From assembly GCF_030378065.1 (NCBI RefSeq), contig NZ_JAUCGJ010000015.1, forward strand, positions 1 through 64,000: a stretch of DNA of 64,000 bases, written 5' to 3'. This document shows positions 17,401-25,892 of the stretch, piece by piece; positions within the stretch are counted from its first letter, which is position 1; each line of letters starts with the position of its first letter. The position numbers were made by a program, and so were the translations under genes. The notes under the pieces were generated by a model, which saw only the letters and a program-made list of their open reading frames with translations, was not told the origin of the DNA and did not search any database. This stretch comes from Candidatus Venteria ishoeyi (GTDB taxonomy: Bacteria > Pseudomonadota > Gammaproteobacteria > Beggiatoales > Beggiatoaceae).

Positions 17401-18438
17401 AAACTCAATAGCACGGGCTTCACGGTCGATTTCGTTGAGGCTCAGGCCCATCGCCACGCGCATGAAAAAGGCTTGCGGCAGTTCAAAACGCACTTCACCC
17501 CAATGCAGGAAATAACGGTCATACAGGGTCTGGAAACCCAGATAAGTAAACTGGAAATCACGCTGTGGCTGAATCGCTGCCGCCAGACGCTCCAAATCAA
17601 ATTCTGTCAGGGTGGGGGAGAGCAATTCATAATCCACCCCGGCCTGGATATAACGTTTGAAATATTCAGTATACAGTTCAGCCATTTGCGTGGCATTAGC
17701 TGTGGTGGGCATGTGTTGCGCGCCATCACGACTGTTAATCAAGCCCAGGGTTTCCGAGCGCAGGGTATCGAGTAATAAACGTGCCGCGACATAAGTATAA
17801 TTTGGCTCTTTTTCAATCAGCATACGCGCCGTCATCACCAACACGCGATTAACTTCTTCGGCGGGAATACCGTCATACAGGTTTTTCAGGCTGTCCGCCA
17901 CCACCAGTTCGGGATCAACATCATCCAGATCGGCACAGGATTCCGCCACCAGTTCATACAAGCGGGTTTCATCCAGCGGATGCAAGTTGCCATTGTGATC
18001 GGTGACGTTCAAGGCACTGGTGCGACCTGGACGGGTGGCGCGCTGGGCGGCGTGCTGCTCGCGGTATAAGACATAATCACGCGCAACTTTATGCTCGCCA
18101 GCGCGCATCAGTTCCAGTTCTACCTGATCCTGAATATCCTCAATATGCACCGTGCCATTAAATTCCATGCGCCGACTGAGGCTGTTAATGACATTTTTAA
18201 CCAGTTCTTCCGCGCTGTGATGAATCCGCTCGGGTGCCTGATCCGGGCGATCACCACCATGACCTTCAACAGCGATAAAGGCTTTGGTAATGGCAATGGC
18301 AATACGCGCCGGATCAAAGGGGGCTAATTGACCATTGCGTTTAATAACGCGGTATTGCGCGTAGCGGGTAGCATCCAGGGTGGGATCCAGGTCGCTGGTT
18401 AAGGTGGCGGTGGGGGTAGAAACATTTTCCGGTTTCAT
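14428..18438 (-). CDS. nrdA: Class I ribonucleoside-diphosphate reductase alpha subunit, intein-containing precursor
   Basis: The 1336-residue precursor consists of ~958 residues of extein and a 378-residue intein (445-822). The extein starts with an ATP-cone (YRVIKRNGQLAPFDPARI, ~30-130) and a second cone-like region (~140-230), followed by the barrel: SSCY (Cys375), NLCTEIALN with the thiyl-radical Cys, AVCNLMS, SNCMAIAPTATISN and the radical-transfer pair YY (1284-1285). The C-terminal tail has Cys1325, Cys1332 and Cys1335 for reduction by thioredoxin/glutaredoxin. The enzyme makes dNDPs and needs a NrdB partner, which is not in this window. No recognisable NrdR box was found upstream. Whether activity depends on splicing is uncertain because the intein +1 residue is Gly. 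Confidence 0.92.
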   Translation of the reverse strand: MKPENVSTPTATLTSDLDPTLDATRYAQYRVIKRNGQLAPFDPARIAIAITKAFIAVEGHGGDRPDQAPERIHHSAEELVKNVINSLSRRMEFNGTVHIEDIQDQVELELMRAGEHKVARDYVLYREQHAAQRATRPGRTSALNVTDHNGNLHPLDETRLYELVAESCADLDDVDPELVVADSLKNLYDGIPAEEVNRVLVMTARMLIEKEPNYTYVAARLLLDTLRSETLGLINSRDGAQHMPTTANATQMAELYTEYFKRYIQAGVDYELLSPTLTEFDLERLAAAIQPQRDFQFTYLGFQTLYDRYFLHWGEVRFELPQAFFMRVAMGLSLNEIDREARAIEFYNLLSSFDCMSSTPTLFNAGTLRSQLSSCYLSTVPDDLHGIYSAIRDNALLSKFAGGLGNDWTPVRAMGAWIKGTNGKSQGIVPFMKVANDTLVAVNQCFAPDTLLHTSEGVKAIKDIEKGDLVLGQHGAYREVQQRMAYNQTDPMVEIEVKHAISPLRVTSGHPLWTLSGVPMEQANQRSYEWLQKGKITPQWQDAGTLQKGDYVAQVIPKEVVPVADFDEDEARLYGILLGDGHCTQDGMEWGVCGNPNQDVHLQFVRDYLQNQGIHFWEKGQRENYLQISWAQGCELVRDATTGQFARGNATGFIFKREDLYDADGHKRIARQYAHLPKNQTLALLQGLIETDGGISRGKEIYFTNTSQALIEGLRYQLLRLGVPCAGQYREREQDHTGQRADGTQIEFKGVCKAYDLRIPAIPEIARRVGCQALSKQNWLSWKGWLFTRIRSVSSIAPLPFVYDLKVEGDESYMTTSALAHNGGKRLGSGCAYLETWHLDIEEFLELRKNTGDERRRTHDMNTANWVPDLFMKRVHQEAEWTLFSPDETPDLHELFGAAFEQRYHEYEEQAALGKLRQYKKVSAVQLWRKMLTMLFETGHPWMTFKDPCNIRSPQQHVGVVHSSNLCTEIALNTSEEEIAVCNLMSVNLPAHTTENGLDMEKLARTLKTAMRMLDNVIDINYYSVPQARRSNLRHRPVGLGLMGFQDALYKQRIAYASDAAVEFADKAMEAISYHAILGSTLLAEERGKYATFDGSLWSQGILPIDSLQALAESRGEYLELDDKQTLDWDSLRQQVQTNGMRNSNCMAIAPTATISNVSGVTQSIEPTFQNLYVKSNLSGEFTVVNPYLVADLKALDLWDEMMVNDLKYFDGSVQDIERIPEAIKALYATAFEIDPKWLIDAGARRQKWLDQSQSLNLYMREPSGKRLDELYKHAWLRGLKTTYYLRSMGATQVEKNTVQATEANMVNASDMLNLDNSAPLPAACSIDDPECEACQ
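15973..17106 (-). other. LAGLIDADG intein inside nrdA (378 aa)
   Basis: The insertion splits the conserved extein sequence AVNQ/GGKR. It starts with Cys445 (CFAPDTLLHT, block A), has block B VTSGHPLW, two LAGLIDADG endonuclease motifs (LYGILLGDGH and LLQGLIETDGG), and ends with block F VYDLKVEG and block G ALAHN (His821-Asn822). This is a class 1 layout with a probably intact homing endonuclease. The residue after Asn is Gly, and not Cys/Ser/Thr, both here and in uninterrupted NrdA proteins, so the usual transesterification nucleophile is absent. Confidence 0.88.
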
Positions 18439-18887
18439 GAAAGCAGGACTCCAGATTTCAGGATAAACTTAAAAAGCAAAATAATTTTTATAAACAGGTA
18501 TGCGTGAAACATGCTGAACGAGGCTGAGTTTTGTTCAGATTTAATGCAGGAATTTAGAGCAGGTAAGGCTCAAAAAAGGATGATGCAATCAACAAGGACG
18601 GCTATGATAACCTAAATTTAACACCAGTTAAAACACTGGCAACTTATTGATTAAATAGATGTTTTTATATTTTTGATTTAACAATCAGCAGCTTAGAATT
18701 TTTTTAAATTCAAAAAAAATTCTAATTAGCAATTTGTGATATTTAGTTTCATATCACTCAAATAGCCTTGGCTTTGAGCTACCAGTCCTGTGCAAGCGCG
18801 CAGTGAGTAATCCACAATACAACATTACCGATTCAAGGCATTGCCGGTATAAACTGAATCAAAATAAAACCTGAACTAAAGCAATCA
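18439..18887. other. 449-base AT-rich intergenic stretch with two dyads
   Basis: No gene is seen between nrdA (start 18438) and the end of the giant kinase gene (18888); both are on the minus strand. Two dyads are visible: an A/T stem 18695-18723 (AGAATTTTTTT ... AAAAAAAATTCT), possibly a terminator for the kinase operon, and GTGATAT (18736-18742) / ATATCAC (18751-18757), which has the shape of a protein-binding operator. I see no convincing NrdR box or promoter. Confidence 0.35.
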
Positions 18888-21800
18888 TTATTTTCCGCGC
18901 AGATAATATTTAATCAGCCTCAGTAACTGAGCCGGTTTAACGGGTTTGCGTAATAAGCGAAAGCCTTCCACTTTTGCCATTTGCAGACAATCGGTATTTG
19001 GGTCTTCGCCATAAAGTATCGCTGGCAGTGGTTTTTGCAGCGTATGTCTGAGTTGTTGTATGGCTTGAATTCCTGATCCACAGGACAGGCGATAATTCAC
19101 CACCAGCACATCCGGGGCGACTTGCATCGATTCAAAATGCCGCTGGGCATCGTGCGCATCCCGGGCGGTGAGCACCTGACAACCCCATTTCTGAAGTAAT
19201 ACCTGTAAGGCTTGCACAGTCGCTAGATCATCGCCAATAATCAACACGCAGGCTGAAATTGTATTTTGTTGCACAAGCTGGTTTTTAGTTTCTTCAGAAC
19301 TATCAGTGCTTACTTGCGCCAGAGGGATTTTTAATACAAAACGTGTTCCCCGGCCTGCTTGAGAACTTAAATACAAGGGATGCGCCAGCAATCCGATCAG
19401 ATGTTTCGTAATCGCCAAACCCAAACCTAAACCCTTTTTGCTGTTTGAGCGTTGAAACCCCGATACCTGATAGAATTCCAGAAAAACCTTGTCTAATTGC
19501 GCCAAAGGAATGCCAATACCGGTATCTTTTACTTCAATTTCAACATAAGCAGATGAGGCTTCAAGCTTTGTCTGAATCACCGCTTTCATACCGGTATCCG
19601 GTGCTGCCGTCTCGTTTTCCCCAACTAAACGACAAAACAAACTTATTTTGCCATGCTCGGTATATTTCAACGCATTTTCCAGCAGGTTACGCAATATACG
19701 CTCTAACAGAACCGCATCGGTTTGCACCAGTGCCTCGCAAGATGTACAAAGCCACTGCAAACCTTCTGCTTTGACCATCTCGGCAAATTCATGATCCAGG
19801 CGGGCTAATAAGGGCTGCAAGCGGCAAGGTGCAATACTGGGTTTCACTTCATCCGCTTCCAACAGGGAAATATTTATCAACCCGTCAAACAGCTTTTGCA
19901 TGGCTTGCAGGGAGTCTTTGCTTTTCACCACCAGTTCAAGCAAATCATCAGTGACCGCATGTTTTTCCATTGTGTCCAGAAACAAGCTCAGGGCATAAAT
20001 GGGCTGGCGCAGGTCATGGGTGGCCGCGCTGAGCAGTCGCATTTTAGTTTGATGGGCTTCTTCCAGTGCCTGGGTGCGATCTTTTACTTTGATTTCCAGG
20101 GTCTTTGAATATTCATTCAGTTTCCCGTACAAACGGGCGTTTTCCAGAGAAATAGCAGCCTGGGCGCAGATGGGACGTAATACTTCCAAGTGGCTTGGGG
20201 TAAATATCGCGTGGGTTAAATCATTTTCCAGGTAAGCCAGTGCGTTGATCTGTCCTTGTTGCATGATTGGTAGGCAAAGTGCTGATTTGACCGGATGTTT
20301 CTGGAAATAAGCATCTTGCCCAAAGCGAGGATCTTCTGCCGGCTTATCGAGAACCAAGGGTTCTCCGGTTCTGACCGCGTAATGAATAAATGAAGTTGGA
20401 GCTTCCGTACTTTCCTCCAGCAGTACCGGAGAGCACAGGCGGCTTGATTCTCCTGCCTTGCCACTGGCTTGCACATACCAGTGATTTTCATCCGCAAATA
20501 ACAAAACACCTTTGGTTGCGCCCGCATTACTGAGTAATAACCGCATTAAGCGGCCCAGCAATTTATCCAGGATGATTTCCCCGGAAACCGTTTGCAGCGA
20601 TTGCAGCAAGGTATCTAAATCCAACCGGGTATTGCTGGTGATGATACTGCTTGCGGACACTTGCCTGGAAGCTGACGTTGTCATCGCCAAAAGTGCGGGA
20701 TAACGGCTTTCTAAATCATGGACTTTAAGCACCGCCCCCCATTGCCGATAGCTTTCCCGCGCATCAAACAGGTAAATTCGGGCTACCCGGGTATTATTTT
20801 GTTCCAGATAAAAGCGGGCGGCAGCTTCACAGGCCAAACCCTGATCCTGAATAAAACCGTTTTCCGCAGCCCCGGCAATCGCTTGCTCATATCGGCTCGC
20901 TGCCCGCTCTGGATGCCCCTGCACCCGTTGCCATTCTGCTTCTACCAGCAGATATTTATGGCGGTAGTTCATCGGTGCACGGTCGGCATAGAGGTGCAGT
21001 TTTTTGCGGTTGGCGGCAGCCTTGTGGCGAAGTTGCCAGTCTTGCAGGCGATGGCTGCCTGTCGGCAGCATCGCCAGGTAGGTAAGGGCGGCGTAAAAAT
21101 GAAAAAGTATTTCAAAAGGTGTGCCTAATGCGTCACTACTGAACGGCTCAGCTTTTCGGACATCTTCCAATGCCTTGGGAAAAGCGCAAAACAAATAACT
21201 GAAAAATAAGGTTTCTATATAAAGTGCCGCTCTAAAGCTGTTTTGGGATTCAGTCAGCCTCAGTGCACTGCCACCCTGGGTTTTTAATTTATGTAACCAG
21301 TCATCATTTTTGGAAGTTTTAGCTTGTAAAACCAGAGCAGTCTCAAAATATTCCTTATCTGCATAATGCATGATTTCCGTACCCACATGGGCATAATGCT
21401 GCTTGAATGCCGCAGACAGAGCAAGTATTTCTTGTTCATGTTGCCTGAGATTATGCCCCATATAAAAAGAATGTGCGCTGTAGGTGTAATAAGCATGTGA
21501 CATGTATTCAAGATTACCGGTTTCCAGTCCCTCCAGAAAAGCGCTTTTTAATAAGGGCATAAAGTTTCTAAAAGGCCCTTTCCAATGCTTGAGGTGTGCG
21601 ACGGCAGTAATCTTTACCGGAGCCTTAAACATGCCTTCCTGTTGCTCCGTTAATTTCAACGCCATTTCACCAAAAGCAAAACATTGTTTAATATCTTTAA
21701 ATACAATACCCAGGATTATGCCGTATGCCGCATATGCCAATGGCGACTCCGGTGTATTGCCATGACAAACCGAAAGTTGAACCTGCTTGAACGTCAACAG

Positions 21801-24551
21801 CGGAAGAAAATCACGTTTCTTGCTGATGTTCACGGAAGACATCAAGCGAGCCAGAAAGCGCATACGGGTGATATGCAGGCGATCCGTTGATTGCACTAAA
21901 TTCAGCAAATCTTCAGCTTGTTTGCCCCGTAAAATCCAACGGGTTTTGATATATTCCCAAAAAATATGAAATATCCTGGGTTTATCTGGAAAATGGATGC
22001 CAAGCAGATCTAAAGCATGCAAACCAACGTCAATCGCAGCGAGTAGATCATCATTTGCAGTTTTACTGTGCAAGCGGGTGACATATACGCCCATTTGATC
22101 CAAGACATCCCGTGCATGAGATGCGACTGCGCCAGCCAGTTCTTCCATACGCACCAGTTCGTTACTTTGCCATGCTGCCTCCGTCGCTTGCGTGTGCAGA
22201 GCCAGGTACAAATCATAATCACTATTCCAGGCATCTTCATTCAGCAAATCAATACCGGCTTGCAAATAGCGCAAGGCTGATTCATAAGCCATTTCAGATT
22301 TAGCCTTTTTGCCCGCAGTCAGGTTTAATCCTGCTAACTGTTTACGCTCTGCCTGATTGCTAAGCAGTGAAATACCCAGATTTAACTGATTAACCAGGCT
22401 GAAAATACCACTTTCCCGCTCTGTAATGGACCAGCCTTGTAGCAGACGCTGACCAATGCGGTAATGCAGAGCCGTTTTTTCATTTTCATTGAGCAAGGCG
22501 CAACCGGCCTGCTGGATGCGATCATGAGTAAAGCTGTATTCATTGCTATCATCGCTGGCGCGGATTAGTAATGCTTCTTCAGCAACCAGCTTATTTAACT
22601 GCCTAAGCAGCGATTTTGTCTCAAAATCACCTGCCAACACCAGGGTGGAGACTGTAAAATGCCGCCCCAGACAGGCCGCTATCTGCACAACTTGTTGCAG
22701 ATGCTCCGGCAGCGCCTGTAATTTTTGCAGTAGCATTTCCACGACATTATCACTGACCCCGTAGGCTGCAATTTGAACCGGATCCCATTCCCAATGCCGG
22801 TGCTGAACATTAAAATACAAATATTTTTTTGCCGATAAAGCCGTGAGAAAGGTATTGATAAAAAATGGATTGCCACCGGTTTTACGATATGTCGGTTTAG
22901 CCAGGGACAAGGCTTGTGCCGGCATGCAGCGCAAACTGTCCGCCACCAGTTGAACACTGTCTTGCTCGCTTAAAGGTTTTAAGTTGAGCTGTTGCGGCAA
23001 AATTCCATTTTCCCGCATACTTGCCAGTGCATCACACAAAGGGTGAGCTGCATTGATTTCATTATCGCGATAAGCCCCCAGCAGCAGGAAATGATTTAAC
23101 CCGGCAGTCTGGACTATGTGCGCCAGCAAGCACAAGCTTGCATTATCCGCCCATTGCAAATCATCCAGAAACACCACCAGTGGATGTTCGGCAGTTGCAA
23201 ACAGCCGGATAAAATTTTGCACAGCCGATACAAAACGGCTTTGTGCTTGTTCTGTTGATAATTCTGTTATGGTTTCCGCTTTCCCGCTAATCAGGTTCAA
23301 TTCCGGCAGCAGATTAGTCAGCAGTGCAAGATTTTGTCCCAGTGCCTGCTCTAAACGCTCACGCCAGCGCGCAAGCACTATTTCTTCTTCCGCCAATAGA
23401 TACCTGAGCAGTGCACTGAAGGCCTGGACAATCGCCAGATAAGGCTGGCCACATTGATATTGTTCAAATTTACCCGCTACGAAATAACCGCGCCGGCGGG
23501 TGACCGGCTTATACAACTCTCTGGCCAGCACGGTTTTGCCAATGCCGGGACAACCTGTTAGCAAAAGTACCCTGGTCTGGCCCTTGCTGACTTCATCGAA
23601 AGTCTCAAGCAGTGCTGTTCTGGCTGCTTCACGTCCATAGAGTTTCTGGGAGATTTGCAGGGATGCCGGGAAATCCCGTTGCCCCAGGGGAAACCCAACT
23701 TTTTGCCCCGGCATTTGCAATCTCTGCAAACAGATTTCCAGATCTGCTTGCAGGCCGAATGCGGATTGATAACGCTCATCGGCATTTTTTGCCAGTAGCT
23801 TAAGCAGTATATCTGCCAGCATCGGCGGAATATCCTTTCTGAATTTCTCAGGTGCGGCAGGTTCCCTGGCAAGGTGCTGATGAATCCACTCCAGCGTGTT
23901 TTGGCTTGGCGTGGGAAGCTGAAAAGGCAGGCTGCCGGTAAGCAGTTCATAAAATGTCACGCCCAGCGCATAGAGATCCGTGCGGTAATCCAGCACCCGG
24001 TTCATACGCCCGGTTTGCTCCGGTGAGATGTAAGGCAACTGCCCCTGGAGCAGGTTGGGATTGTTAAAGCCCGGCATTTCTCTGGAAAAGGTGGTGGCAA
24101 TGCCGAAATCAATCAACTTGATTTGCCCGGTTTGCGCGTTGAACACCAGATTGCCGGGATTGATGTCCTTGTGCATGATTTGCCGGTTATGAAGCTGACT
24201 AATGATTTCGCTGATTTTAAGCGCCAGCCCCAGAAATTCATCCAGCGTCAGTTTGCCCGCTAATTGCAGACGTTGCAGGGATTCTCCACCGAAATCCTCC
24301 AGCACCAGATAATGCTGCCCCAGATGCTGTTCCAGCGCATAAACGCCTACCACACCGGGTAGTTTCAGACTTTGCAGCAGTTCATATTCACGCTGAAAAT
24401 CAGTAAGTTGCTGGACTTCATTGAGATATTTAAGAATAACCGGACATTGCCTTTGACGGCTGTAAGCGCGGAAAATACGCGTCCAGCGACTGGTGTATAA
24501 AGTTTCATCCAGTTCATAATCAGCCGCAAACAGAGAGAATTCTTCAGCCAT
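18888..24551 (-). CDS. Giant Ser/Thr kinase-ATPase-GAF-hybrid histidine kinase
   Basis: Domains of the 1887-residue protein in order: Ser/Thr kinase (~10-270; Lys41, HKDINPGN with Asp129, DFGIA, SPEQTGR); AAA_16-type ATPase (~310-600; Walker A CPGIGKT with Lys339, Walker B FLDDLQWAD); a long helical TPR-like region (~700-1260); GAF (~1300-1440); HisKA (THDLRQP, His1512); HATPase (NLLENALKY, DTGIGI, GLGLGLA); receiver (~1765-1885). This is the known sensor architecture of multi-domain kinases in cyanobacteria and large gammaproteobacteria. In the receiver the phospho-acceptor position reads VVNYRL (Asn1819 instead of Asp), so it is probably not phosphorylated. No membrane segment or signal peptide: a cytosolic sensor. 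It starts 1 base after the stop of a NarL-type regulator, its likely phosphorylation partner. Confidence 0.9.
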   Translation of the reverse strand: MAEEFSLFAADYELDETLYTSRWTRIFRAYSRQRQCPVILKYLNEVQQLTDFQREYELLQSLKLPGVVGVYALEQHLGQHYLVLEDFGGESLQRLQLAGKLTLDEFLGLALKISEIISQLHNRQIMHKDINPGNLVFNAQTGQIKLIDFGIATTFSREMPGFNNPNLLQGQLPYISPEQTGRMNRVLDYRTDLYALGVTFYELLTGSLPFQLPTPSQNTLEWIHQHLAREPAAPEKFRKDIPPMLADILLKLLAKNADERYQSAFGLQADLEICLQRLQMPGQKVGFPLGQRDFPASLQISQKLYGREAARTALLETFDEVSKGQTRVLLLTGCPGIGKTVLARELYKPVTRRRGYFVAGKFEQYQCGQPYLAIVQAFSALLRYLLAEEEIVLARWRERLEQALGQNLALLTNLLPELNLISGKAETITELSTEQAQSRFVSAVQNFIRLFATAEHPLVVFLDDLQWADNASLCLLAHIVQTAGLNHFLLLGAYRDNEINAAHPLCDALASMRENGILPQQLNLKPLSEQDSVQLVADSLRCMPAQALSLAKPTYRKTGGNPFFINTFLTALSAKKYLYFNVQHRHWEWDPVQIAAYGVSDNVVEMLLQKLQALPEHLQQVVQIAACLGRHFTVSTLVLAGDFETKSLLRQLNKLVAEEALLIRASDDSNEYSFTHDRIQQAGCALLNENEKTALHYRIGQRLLQGWSITERESGIFSLVNQLNLGISLLSNQAERKQLAGLNLTAGKKAKSEMAYESALRYLQAGIDLLNEDAWNSDYDLYLALHTQATEAAWQSNELVRMEELAGAVASHARDVLDQMGVYVTRLHSKTANDDLLAAIDVGLHALDLLGIHFPDKPRIFHIFWEYIKTRWILRGKQAEDLLNLVQSTDRLHITRMRFLARLMSSVNISKKRDFLPLLTFKQVQLSVCHGNTPESPLAYAAYGIILGIVFKDIKQCFAFGEMALKLTEQQEGMFKAPVKITAVAHLKHWKGPFRNFMPLLKSAFLEGLETGNLEYMSHAYYTYSAHSFYMGHNLRQHEQEILALSAAFKQHYAHVGTEIMHYADKEYFETALVLQAKTSKNDDWLHKLKTQGGSALRLTESQNSFRAALYIETLFFSYLFCAFPKALEDVRKAEPFSSDALGTPFEILFHFYAALTYLAMLPTGSHRLQDWQLRHKAAANRKKLHLYADRAPMNYRHKYLLVEAEWQRVQGHPERAASRYEQAIAGAAENGFIQDQGLACEAAARFYLEQNNTRVARIYLFDARESYRQWGAVLKVHDLESRYPALLAMTTSASRQVSASSIITSNTRLDLDTLLQSLQTVSGEIILDKLLGRLMRLLLSNAGATKGVLLFADENHWYVQASGKAGESSRLCSPVLLEESTEAPTSFIHYAVRTGEPLVLDKPAEDPRFGQDAYFQKHPVKSALCLPIMQQGQINALAYLENDLTHAIFTPSHLEVLRPICAQAAISLENARLYGKLNEYSKTLEIKVKDRTQALEEAHQTKMRLLSAATHDLRQPIYALSLFLDTMEKHAVTDDLLELVVKSKDSLQAMQKLFDGLINISLLEADEVKPSIAPCRLQPLLARLDHEFAEMVKAEGLQWLCTSCEALVQTDAVLLERILRNLLENALKYTEHGKISLFCRLVGENETAAPDTGMKAVIQTKLEASSAYVEIEVKDTGIGIPLAQLDKVFLEFYQVSGFQRSNSKKGLGLGLAITKHLIGLLAHPLYLSSQAGRGTRFVLKIPLAQVSTDSSEETKNQLVQQNTISACVLIIGDDLATVQALQVLLQKWGCQVLTARDAHDAQRHFESMQVAPDVLVVNYRLSCGSGIQAIQQLRHTLQKPLPAILYGEDPNTDCLQMAKVEGFRLLRKPVKPAQLLRLIKYYLRGK

Positions 24552-24552
24552 C

Positions 24553-25155
24553 TCAAATCAACAAGATTTTTACCTTCAGCGCGACCTGCGTGCGATTACT
24601 CACATCAAGCACCCTGAATATCGCCGCAACATGGTGTTTCACCGTGGTTTCCGAGATATGCAGGCGGCGGGCTATGGCTTTATTGTTCAGCCCCTCGCAC
24701 AACAGACGCAGCACGGCCACCTGGCGTGCGCTCAACTGATTAAAAAGTTTTTGTTTGGTATCATCTGGTGGCGGTTGGTAAACATACCCTTCCAGCACTA
24801 ATTGTAAAGCATGTTGCATTGCTTCGGTGGTGAAGGACTTGGGAATATAACCAGCAGCACCCGCATCCAGCGCTTGCTGAATATCCAGCGGCGATTCCGA
24901 GGCGGAAAGTATGACAATAGGAATTTCAGGCACCTGCTGTTCCAGCACCTGATAACCCTTAAAATCCTCCATGCCCGGCATTTTCAGGTCCAGCAGGATC
25001 AAGTCCACATCCCCGTGTTCCGTCAACAATGCCAAAGCCGTGCTTATATCCCCGGCCTCCAGCACGATGACTTCGCTTTGCTTGCGCGTAAGTAGATAAC
25101 GCATACCGTCGCGGAATAAGGGGTGATCATCTGCAAGCAGGATTTTCACAGTCAC
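24553..25155 (-). CDS. NarL/LuxR-type response regulator
   Basis: The 200-residue protein has a receiver (LLADDHPLFRDGM, phospho-Asp in LILLDLKMPG, Lys in YIPKSF) and a C-terminal LuxR helix-turn-helix (LSARQVAVLRLLCEGLNNKAIARRLHISETTVKHHVAAIFRVL). The receiver carries a few extra residues after the phospho-Asp loop (MEDFKGYQ). It is a DNA-binding transcription factor. The stop is separated by one base from the start of the giant hybrid kinase, so both are made together and the kinase probably phosphorylates this regulator, in particular since the kinase's own receiver lacks its Asp. Confidence 0.9.
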   Translation of the reverse strand: MTVKILLADDHPLFRDGMRYLLTRKQSEVIVLEAGDISTALALLTEHGDVDLILLDLKMPGMEDFKGYQVLEQQVPEIPIVILSASESPLDIQQALDAGAAGYIPKSFTTEAMQHALQLVLEGYVYQPPPDDTKQKLFNQLSARQVAVLRLLCEGLNNKAIARRLHISETTVKHHVAAIFRVLDVSNRTQVALKVKILLI

Positions 25156-25317
25156 AGTTCTCTGTAATGAAAAAATAGCTTAAAAATCAAATATGTTTCG
25201 ACTTCAAATTGAAATCTCTTAAAAATAGGCACTTTAGTGCCATATACAAAGCTTAAATTACTACAGATAATTATAACAGCAAGTTTTGCATAGAACAGAA
25301 GGTTGGAGAAAACACTC

Positions 25318-25617
25318 ATGAATATACAAATCCTCCGGCAAGATTTACAAAACACTGTCATTCAAACCTTTATGCCTCCGCTATTACATTCAGGCAGCTT
25401 AAAAACCACTACGGTTAATAATCTGTGGCAAAAAGTCCATAGCATAAAGCATTCTATTGCCTATTTGCTTTTGAGCGTAGCCGTTATTTACTTCTTTACT
25501 TTATTGTTCGCTTTTGCTGCTGTAGCAGGTGGGGTGATTTTAATTTCAGTATTTTTATTCAAGATATTTCATCTCAAATCAAGAAAACAATGTGATGAAC
25601 ATTTAAAGTATTTTTAA
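25318..25617 (+). CDS. Small membrane protein of unknown function
   Basis: ATG 25318 gives 99 residues; a TTG at 25303 is in frame but has no better signal, while TTGGAG lies 10 bases before the ATG. Residues ~45-83 are very hydrophobic (IAYLLLSVAVIYFFTLLFAFAAVAGGVILISVFLFKIF), enough for two closely packed membrane helices or a hairpin. The N-terminal half is hydrophilic, the C-terminus basic. It is divergent from the regulator/kinase operon with a shared 160-base upstream region, so it may be a target or sensor accessory (inference). I do not recognise a family. Confidence 0.5.
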   Translation: MNIQILRQDLQNTVIQTFMPPLLHSGSLKTTTVNNLWQKVHSIKHSIAYLLLSVAVIYFFTLLFAFAAVAGGVILISVFLFKIFHLKSRKQCDEHLKYF

Positions 25618-25676
25618 ACAGATAAGCAAAATGGCTTTACTTGCAGCGGGTTTAACCTGGGGTGGTGAAAATTTCC

Positions 25677-25733
25677 TAAGGAGTGAGGGTGAAATAAGTC
25701 CAGTTTCTGAAGTTATAAAATTCTCACTCCTAA
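25677..25733. repeat. Short copy of MITE-like repeat (TAAGGAGTGAGG family)
   Basis: The ends TAAGGAGTGAGGGTGAAATAAG and TTATAAAATTCTCACTCCTAA are imperfect inverted repeats of each other, 57 bases in total. The same end pattern is found at 29036-29200 (long copy) and 45073-45107 (one end only), which marks a repeat family of this genome. Confidence 0.6.
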
Positions 25734-25892
25734 TGTAGCATAAAATCATATCCCACTTTTATTCTGGTGAAAATTGAAGGGCTGGCAGTCCTGCACAGAT
25801 AATTTCCCACAACATAAAAAAATGGAATTCAGGTATGATTGGGTTTTGCTGATCATTTCGTCTGTTTTCCAATTTTTATAATAGCAATCACC

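Noticed and set aside
18439-18560. NrdR box upstream of nrdA
   Set aside because: I searched by eye for the ACACWATATNTTGTG-type palindrome pair and found no acceptable match.
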